This document shows, piece by piece, positions 57,715 through 64,000 of a stretch of DNA of 64,000 nt. The notes beneath the pieces are model-generated. The model had not been told where the DNA came from. It saw only the letters and a list, made by a program, of their open reading frames with translations, and did not search any database. Origin of the DNA: Melampsora larici-populina 98AG31 (lineage: Eukaryota > Basidiomycota > Pucciniomycetes > Pucciniales > Melampsoraceae); assembly GCF_000204055.1 (NCBI RefSeq), contig NW_006768826.1:270815-334814 (forward strand). The letters are read 5' to 3'. Position numbers and translations under genes: made by a program. Every line of letters begins with the position of its first letter. Position 1 is the first letter of the stretch.

Positions 57715-60700
57715 TCAAATAAAATCATCCTCATATTCATATTCATATTCATATCCATACTCCTCATATTCATCTTGTTCTCCTTCCTCCTCAAGTTCAT
57801 CTTCTGGGTGTGCCCAGAAGATGGGGACCCCTAGGATTTCGGCCCAGGTATTTGTCGTGCGCTCTACCATCTCTTTCCATCTGATCGTGAGATCAACATC
57901 CAGCTCTGCTGTCCCATTGAGATACTGTGCTGTTGTATTCAAAACATCCAACAAACCTCTATCCCATCTCTTCCAAAGTCGACATGTTCGTTTGTTGAGT
58001 GCGCTGTAAACCGAATTCCATTCGACCACGCGTAGATCACCTGAATGGCACGGGACTGTCAGATAACCCTACTTGGCTTGGACGTGCATTTTGGACTGAC
58101 CATTAGCAATATTTGGCTGTGAGGCCTCAACCCTAGCTTGGTAGTCCAGCCCCCAAAGCATGAGTTGCCTCACTTCGCGGGCCAATCATCGTAGCTCTTC
58201 TTCACAAGATCTTACACTACGAAAGTACAATATGCCATCTTTTGTCTTTTGGCATGTTGACCAAGGTTCTTCAGGGTGATTTAATGCGGTCTCATCCCAG
58301 AAAGAATCGAGTAGGTCCATGTTGAGGATTTCTTCAAATGTAGGCTCACGCAAACGGTGCGGGGGTCGGAAATGCCTGTTGTACTTTGTGGCATGTCTCA
58401 AGTACGTCTCCGTTTTCTTTTTCAATAGATCCCTCTTCTTCTTACGCAGGTGTTCGTTGCGTGGCTGCTGTGTGGCACCTGTTCAGAGAGAGATGAAAAC
58501 ATTACTGATCGAAGGATTTGTCTTTTGGTGAGTATTTATTGGGGATACTTACCGGTTCTGATTGCGGCATTAGCTCTCTGCTGGATAACATCAAACTTGG
58601 CCTCGTAGAGGGCTGCGAGTGCTACCTGGACCGTCAAGACTGCCTTAATGCGGTTGGCTGGAGTATTAGGTAAGCGGCGCTGACCAAATTTGTAATAGGT
58701 GGCTAGATCTAGGTAACTCACTTGTTCCTCGACGAACGTTATACAACTCAGTATTTCCCAATTCGTCAGCGACTTCCTGGACTTTTGCTTCAAGATTTGC
58801 AAGAGATGCGGGCAGGTCAAGTACATCGTGACGCTGCTCACCAGTTCTTATGGCTGCATTCGCGGGGTTCAACTCGACCAGTCTTTTACTGATTCGTTCA
58901 CCCACTCATCAAAGGGTAGGAATGAACATTCGAAGGGTAGGAATCATTTTTCACAAATAAATCAACGTACCGAGTTTCAAGGAGGTCCTCTTCAAGTTGA
59001 ACCAATACCGTCACCCGAGCGCGTTGCTCCTTAGATTTGACGTTGATCGCCTTGAGCTGTAAATCACGCTGGCGAACCCACTGAGCCTCAAAGTAAGCCA
59101 TAGTGTGTGTAGGGTTTTGACGTTTGAGTTCAGTTAGACTGGTCTGTGATTGCTGAACCTCAGCCACGTATTTTTGCGTGTGTGTGACAAGGAAATGGAC
59201 TGAGTGGAACTTAATCAGCTGATCACGTCAGAAGGTGATGAAACAAAGGTATAAATTACAACTTACCTCCCTTGTTGCGCAGAATCTCGTTCTTGTGAGC
59301 TGTCCATAAGTCAAGACTGACAAGACGGTGCTGCTTGGTTGCATAGCGCAACAGTTTGATCAGGGGTGACAGCTTCATCCATACTCTCTCAAGCCCCTCC
59401 CCATTCGATTTGCCCCACCCCTGATTGAGACGCGGTTTGTACTCAAGTTGGCAACCCCAGTTGTGCGCGTACGCATGGAACAATGCGGTTCCGAAACGAA
59501 CTTGGGCCGCATGTTTGTCATCTGTGAAAACTTTTTTCTTTAAAGTAGGAACAAAACATATACAAAAACTTCAACATCTTTTAGCGAGGTGATGTAAAGA
59601 AAAAAAACACCTTTTTAACGGTTTTATCGAGAGTGCAACCAATATCGTATAGAATACCCAGGCTCACATCGTCGTCTTGCTCATTGGCAAAAAGATCAAA
59701 CAGCCACTGGACAAGTGCAACTGCATTATGTTGTCTAGGAGGGGAATCACAAATAGTCAATGTGTTATATATATATATACATATATATTTGTCAGGATAG
59801 ACCTTTCACACGTACTTTTCACCAGATTGAATAAGATTGATCAATTTTATAACATGATCATGACGGCATGCCATGCCCATCAGACCTGATTCATCCATTG
59901 ACTTGAAGTGGCCCTTACCCCTGACGTCATTGGCCGTTGTATGGGCTTCAGTACAAGCGTCCTAAGTTCCACATTCACATCAGCCCCCGTTTTAAACATC
60001 AGGAACCTTTTTGACTGACCAATTCCTCTGCGACATCAGGCAGACCTGCCATATGTCGAGCTTTTGCTTCAACTAACTTCGGATCCAGGAAAATGTCGGG
60101 GCGTGGTGGGTGAAAGCCTGGAATGGGTACACTGGCTGCAGCGTGCCTTTTATGCTGGAAATTGCCGTCTAGGCATATCACAACATCCGATTCCAATGGT
60201 CTTGTGATACCTACCGGTGGACCAAAGCATTTTGGGCAATTAGCAGCCAGGATGCCCAATTGAGAGAGTTTGAGTCTTTCTTGTTCGAGTTTGCGGATAT
60301 GAAGACTGATAGCCCGATACGCATCCATGGCAGCGGTGAAGGGTTGTCGCCAATCGCGAGGCTGAGAAGACCACAAGGTTGAGTCAAGTAAGGGTACATG
60401 TAATATTTGGAACGACGACTCACTGAACCTTTGCTGGTTAGGATTAAGGGGTTATGATTGTCAAGGCAATCATCCAGGGCCTCACAAAAGCCTTGAGTAG
60501 CCACAGCTAAGCGTAACCACTGGGCGTGATGGTGCCGCAGGAGGCGGCAAGAAAAAGCCGTTCGAGGCTTGGCTGGAGAAGCCGCCATGTATCCCATGAG
60601 CAGGAGCCGGGATGTGTCTGAAAGGTCGCAGTCCTTACAGAAAGATACTTTGACACGACAACGACCTAAGAATAGGGAAATCACAAGGAGTCAGTGACAA

Positions 60701-61293
60701 TATTTTATGGAATCATTGGTTTATTCACTCAGCAAGTCTACCAGGTCAACGTCTCGCTCAGACCTATTTGGACATGAGCAAGTCGGTCTGAAGTCATGAT
60801 TCCAATTTGTTTCATTCCCCCAATTAGAAGTTTCAAGCCGACAACAAAGGAAAGTTGGTACCATGATGGCATACTGCCAAGCCCAAAGGTTTTCATGCTT
60901 CAGTCGGGCGGCCTGATGTTTTTCTTTTCGAAGCGCAATGACCACAGGATCATTTTGATCTTCGTGCGGGTTGGCTGGTCCATGATGAGGCATGAATTGA
61001 TTCATATCAATCTCTTTGTCATCGTCATCTCCAAGGGCGTCTCTTGCATCGTTGTCCGCATCCTCAGGCGGTTGTTGAAGTTCATATGCGTGCTCGTGTT
61101 TGCCTTGCTGAAGGTTGTCAACATCTGGATGTTGCTCTTCGTTTAGCGTTCTCAGACGTGCTGAATGTGAAGCTTCGGTACGCGCTTGGTCGAGTTTGCG
61201 TAGTGCTACTTCTTGATGTTGCAACGGTGTGGAAGGCTTAGGTTCTTTAGGCGCATTGTGAAGGCCACGCAGAATTCGGTGGGAAGGCATCAA
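57715..61293 (-). pseudogene. KDZ transposase with CxC1-type cysteine cluster, two stops
   Basis: Ten minus-strand exons (60729-61293, 60424-60665, 60020-60361, 59816-59961, 59611-59734, 59267-59537, 58971-59199, 58722-58888, 58553-58657, 57715-58478) join in phase to 985 codons. Seen in order: an acidic, Gln-rich N-terminus, the Cys cluster FLCCRLETS...TCSCP and FCKDCDLSD, then AFSCRLLRHHHAQW, ANCPKCFG, CLDGNFQHKRH (Asp334, probable first catalytic residue), ACTEAH, GLMGMACRHDHV, LGILYDIGC and FHAYAHNWGCQLEY with GEGLERVW (probable third acid), then a long coiled-coil region and an acidic Glu/Tyr tail. Two in-frame stops lie in the last exon: TGA at 58186-58188 (codon 828, after EELR, where the family has a second Arg) and TAG at 58069-58071 (codon 867). 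Two splice sites, 60019 and 59538, are less typical. The catalytic part is open. Confidence 0.82.
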
Positions 61294-62276
61294 GATTGTT
61301 AAAAGATTGGATGGTTATCTTTCGCTTGTGCACTTTTAATCACTTTTAATTGCATCGGTGACTCAGTCCAATGATAGGACTCAAGTTTAATCTCAGCTGG
61401 GTCCTTTGATATATCGGAGATTCCTCCTTTACGTAAATCAGAGGGTTGGCTGGTTGACAGGGGTGCCATCACCGCCTACTAAATCAGAGGTTTGGCAGGT
61501 ACAGGGGTCTGTTGACCAAAAAGGTATCACATGTCACGCTAGGCCAAATGTGTTGCTCGTGTCATGGTAATTTTAGTTGACTGTTGGCCTAGTCTGTATG
61601 GCCTTCAGCCAGTTTATTCTCCACGACCGTAGCGGTTGTTCTGGGCAAAGACGTGAACGTGACTGGCATCCAGATGGGTCTAGCCCAATTGGGTATGTTA
61701 TTTGGCGTGATTGAGCCAAATTGGATCTCCACGTCGGCCTAGCCCAATGAGGCATGTTATTCGGGATGAAGATCCGTGACGACTTTCAAATTCTTCAATT
61801 CATTACTTTCCGATAACGTAATTCGTAAGACGATCTGATTAGGCTTCATTTTCGAATCTTGAATACGAATCTTGAATACTCTGATGAAGAGTTAATCGGC
61901 CGGAGGAAGATTCAGTCAGTGAGGTTTGACGGCCAGCAGGATATTTGAAATGATGTCGCTGAAGCACGTCTTCATGTACACTTTGACCTGCGGTTCTGGT
62001 ATTTTCGGGCCCAATGTAGTGAACTGAGTCCGAGATGAAGCTTGAAGTAAGGCAGGTGTTTCTGGCTTCGCAGGGGCTCTCACTCACGCACAACTCCAAC
62101 TTGCTGTGAGTGAATTCGTTCTGTTGTTTGTTTTTTTAGGTAAAATTCACTCAGTTTCAAAATATGTACAATGCATCCAGTTGCAACAAATATTGTAACA
62201 AAAAAAAACTTTAAAAAAAAGAGGGGACATCTAGACGTAACATAATCATCTAAAGTAAATATAGCCACTGTTCAAC
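61294..62276. other. Spacer with short direct repeats, no gene
   Basis: Repeated words occur but no gene is supported: TAAATCAGAGGGTTGGC near 61435 and TAAATCAGAGGTTTGGC near 61480; CCTAGCCCAATTGGG-type words near 61680 and GCCTAGCCCAATGAGG near 61736, each followed by -ATGTTATT. These look like remnants of a small tandemly built element or the promoter end of the KDZ unit. Confidence 0.4.
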
Positions 62277-64000
62277 TCAATCCGATACAACTATTGGACC
62301 CAGTTGTTTTTTTTTTCTACCTTTGTTATTAGATTTGACGAATTGCTCATTGAGTTCGATCAAGGGACCCCATGTGTCAAGCCAATGACTCGCGTCCTCG
62401 TGGCGATATCGGCGCCATGTTTTACAAAGTCGAGGAACTGGGAGGTTGTCCAACGTCAAATCGAGCTTGAGGGTGCAAAAGTGGAGTGATGCCACGGTTA
62501 AAACAATTGGTGGATGCTGATTGGGTCCTGTGAGGTAGGGAAATGTACTCTGGCTAGATGCACCGGGGTCGTAGTATATAACTGGACGCTCAAATGTCGT
62601 AGCTATAACGCCACCCCAACCTGGCATGGTGAGCCAGTGCTCTTGCTGCGATACTACATTTTGTTTGCGTGTCCGAAGGCGGTTCAAACCTTCGGCGCGC
62701 GGCTGAGGCAGTGTGTCGTCAGAAAATAGTTGAGGATAGATCTCTACCGTCTTGACCATGCTCTGGCGTATATCGAGCCACTCGTCTTGAGACCGCCCAA
62801 GGGCTACCGCAATGGCGCGAAAGCCACAGTGTCCATCCGGCTCTACTTCGCATACATCGAGAATAAAGGGTTGCAGCCTCTCCCGGATGCGATATTTCTT
62901 CATCAGAGGTGGGAGTTCGCGAGCTCGCTTCCTGGTGATCCTCGTTACTGGTGCAGGTAGTGAGAGGTTTGATGTGGTGGGTGTTGGAGTGGGCAAGGTT
63001 GGAGCAGTGGGAAGGTGTTTGTTGGGTTCGTGTACTGGAAGGATTTTGTTGAATTCTTGGACTTTTGCCTTAGGGTCGGAGATGAGTTCTTCCATATTGA
63101 AAGTGGAGGTTGTGTTCTCAGTGGGTCCGTAGAAGTCATCGACAAGGCTATCGATCTTGAAGCAGTTGAATGTTAGTACATGTTATATTGGTCCTGGTGC
63201 ATGAAACTTGACATACATATTTGTTTGTAGGGTAGGGAGATGTGGCAGGATTTGTTTTCTCAGGGGAAAACATGCTTTCACCTAGTAAACATCCAATGTT
63301 GACCTATGATGTACAGATAATAAAACATTTGAAATGATGGAGTAAAATGCTTGTCAGTGGGTTATGCCTTGAGTAGCATATGTATCGACTGTAGCTGCAC
63401 GACTCACGGGTTCATTGAAAGTGTCGGGATGTGTAGCATTATCAATTTTGTAGTGGTTTGGAGAGTCTGGGCTGTTCAGGAACAGCATTTGCATATCAGA
63501 CTGCTATCAAAGGTATAAGATGGTTATGATAAGCCTGGCTGGATTAGTTTTAAACAGTGGAGCTTGCTTACTGCCATGTGGAGTGTGGTGGTGTCTGGGG
63601 AATCGCTTTCAATGACAGGCATATCGATTTCAATATTGGTTGACCGATTCTGTGATGGGTCGGGGCTAAGAGCTGTTGTGGGTCCCTTGATTTGGTCATT
63701 AAGAATCGAATGGATTTTGATGATAGCAATTTGTCAACGGTGAGGAGTCAAAGCGTGTAAACGTGCGGAAACGGATGCAATGGTGGAATCGAGTGAGGCG
63801 TCAAGAGGTGTATGTTGTTCTATTGGAGGTGCGACGACAGCAGGTACCAGAGATTTGTCCTTCTTGCTGGGTTGTTTGCGAGGCTTGACATTGGGGTCGG
63901 GGGGGGTGATTATGACCAAGGTGGGTATGAATAAGTAGCCAATTGCCTGTATCGGGGAAAAATCGACCGTTGAGCTTGAATGGGCAGTCGATCCTGACAG
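62277..64000 (-). pseudogene. OTU-domain protein, 5' end beyond window
   Basis: Minus strand; the last exon 62277-63155 is open and ends in a basic tail. It encodes an OTU-type cysteine protease fold: EVEPDGHCGFRAIAVALG contains the D-G-x-C active-site motif, and TVASLHFCTLKLDL supplies the late His. OTU proteases cut ubiquitin chains. In rust genomes OTU domains also occur at the end of MULE-type transposases, which is the likelier context here (inference). Upstream pieces near 63217-63281, 63385-63480 and 63560-63919 look like small exons (MFSPEKTNPATSPYP, PDSPNHYKIDNATHP, IEIDMPVIESDSPD). One is interrupted by a TGA at 63734-63736 and two joins are not in phase, so the copy is probably damaged. 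The N-terminal part lies beyond 64000. It is next to the CxC1-type KDZ gene but need not belong to it. Confidence 0.6.

Noticed and set aside
58605..58841. Minus-strand frame through 58722-58657 as a separate protein
   Set aside because: It is produced by reading through an intron with regular GTGAGT and CCAG borders; splicing restores the KDZ frame.

Overview
This window looks like a chromosomal segment of a rust fungus (Pucciniales, Basidiomycota). I base that on three things: genes cut by many short GT-AG introns (mostly 60-110 nt), AT-rich spacers, and several repeated protein families that I associate with rust genomes (KDZ transposases with CxC clusters, TET-like 2OG-Fe(II) oxygenases, OTU proteins, two-gene PIF/Harbinger elements). 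The species was not determined. All exon joins given here are hand-made reading-frame reconstructions without transcript support.

Layout. 1-3.6 kb: broken copy of a repeated protein family, bordered by degenerate TTCACAA-type repeats. 3.8-4.9 kb: hAT transposase remnant. 5.59-10.71 kb: complete-looking PIF/Harbinger element with 13-bp terminal inverted repeats, a candidate 3-bp target duplication and two intact convergent genes. 11.3-20.2 kb: probable KDZ (Kyakuja-Dileera-Zisupton) unit with an open CxC5/CxC6-type transposase, a companion gene and a divergent gene whose intron carries about 1.7 kb of extra DNA. 20.3-22.4 kb: GC-rich repeats around a decayed ATG22-like fragment. 22.5-27.7 kb: host genes, cyclin C and a three-RRM protein. 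30.7-32.3 kb: hAT-like element with an 8-bp target duplication that carries a mutated acireductone dioxygenase fragment. 32.9-38.8 kb: host genes, including a PPR protein and PAM18/TIM14 sharing a divergent promoter. 39.8-42.5 kb: candidate element with a broken EFL1/RIA1 GTPase fragment. 42.5-43.3 kb: CACTA-type foldback element. 43.3-48 kb: unassigned decayed sequence. 48.2-53.7 kb: a second copy of the repeated family, convergent with a TET-like dioxygenase gene interrupted by one stop. 55.3-57.5 kb: foldback element enclosing a 181-bp satellite. 57.7-61.3 kb: CxC1-type KDZ transposase with two stops. 62.3-64 kb: OTU-domain gene running off the end.

How it fits together. About two thirds of the window is mobile DNA at different stages of decay around a small core of host genes. 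Three host-gene fragments (ATG22, acireductone dioxygenase, EFL1) keep introns or exon borders, so they were duplicated as DNA. At least one lies inside a defined transposon (a Pack-TYPE capture). Most nonsense codons in the decayed genes are TGA, often where the family has Arg or Trp, which fits C-to-T decay.
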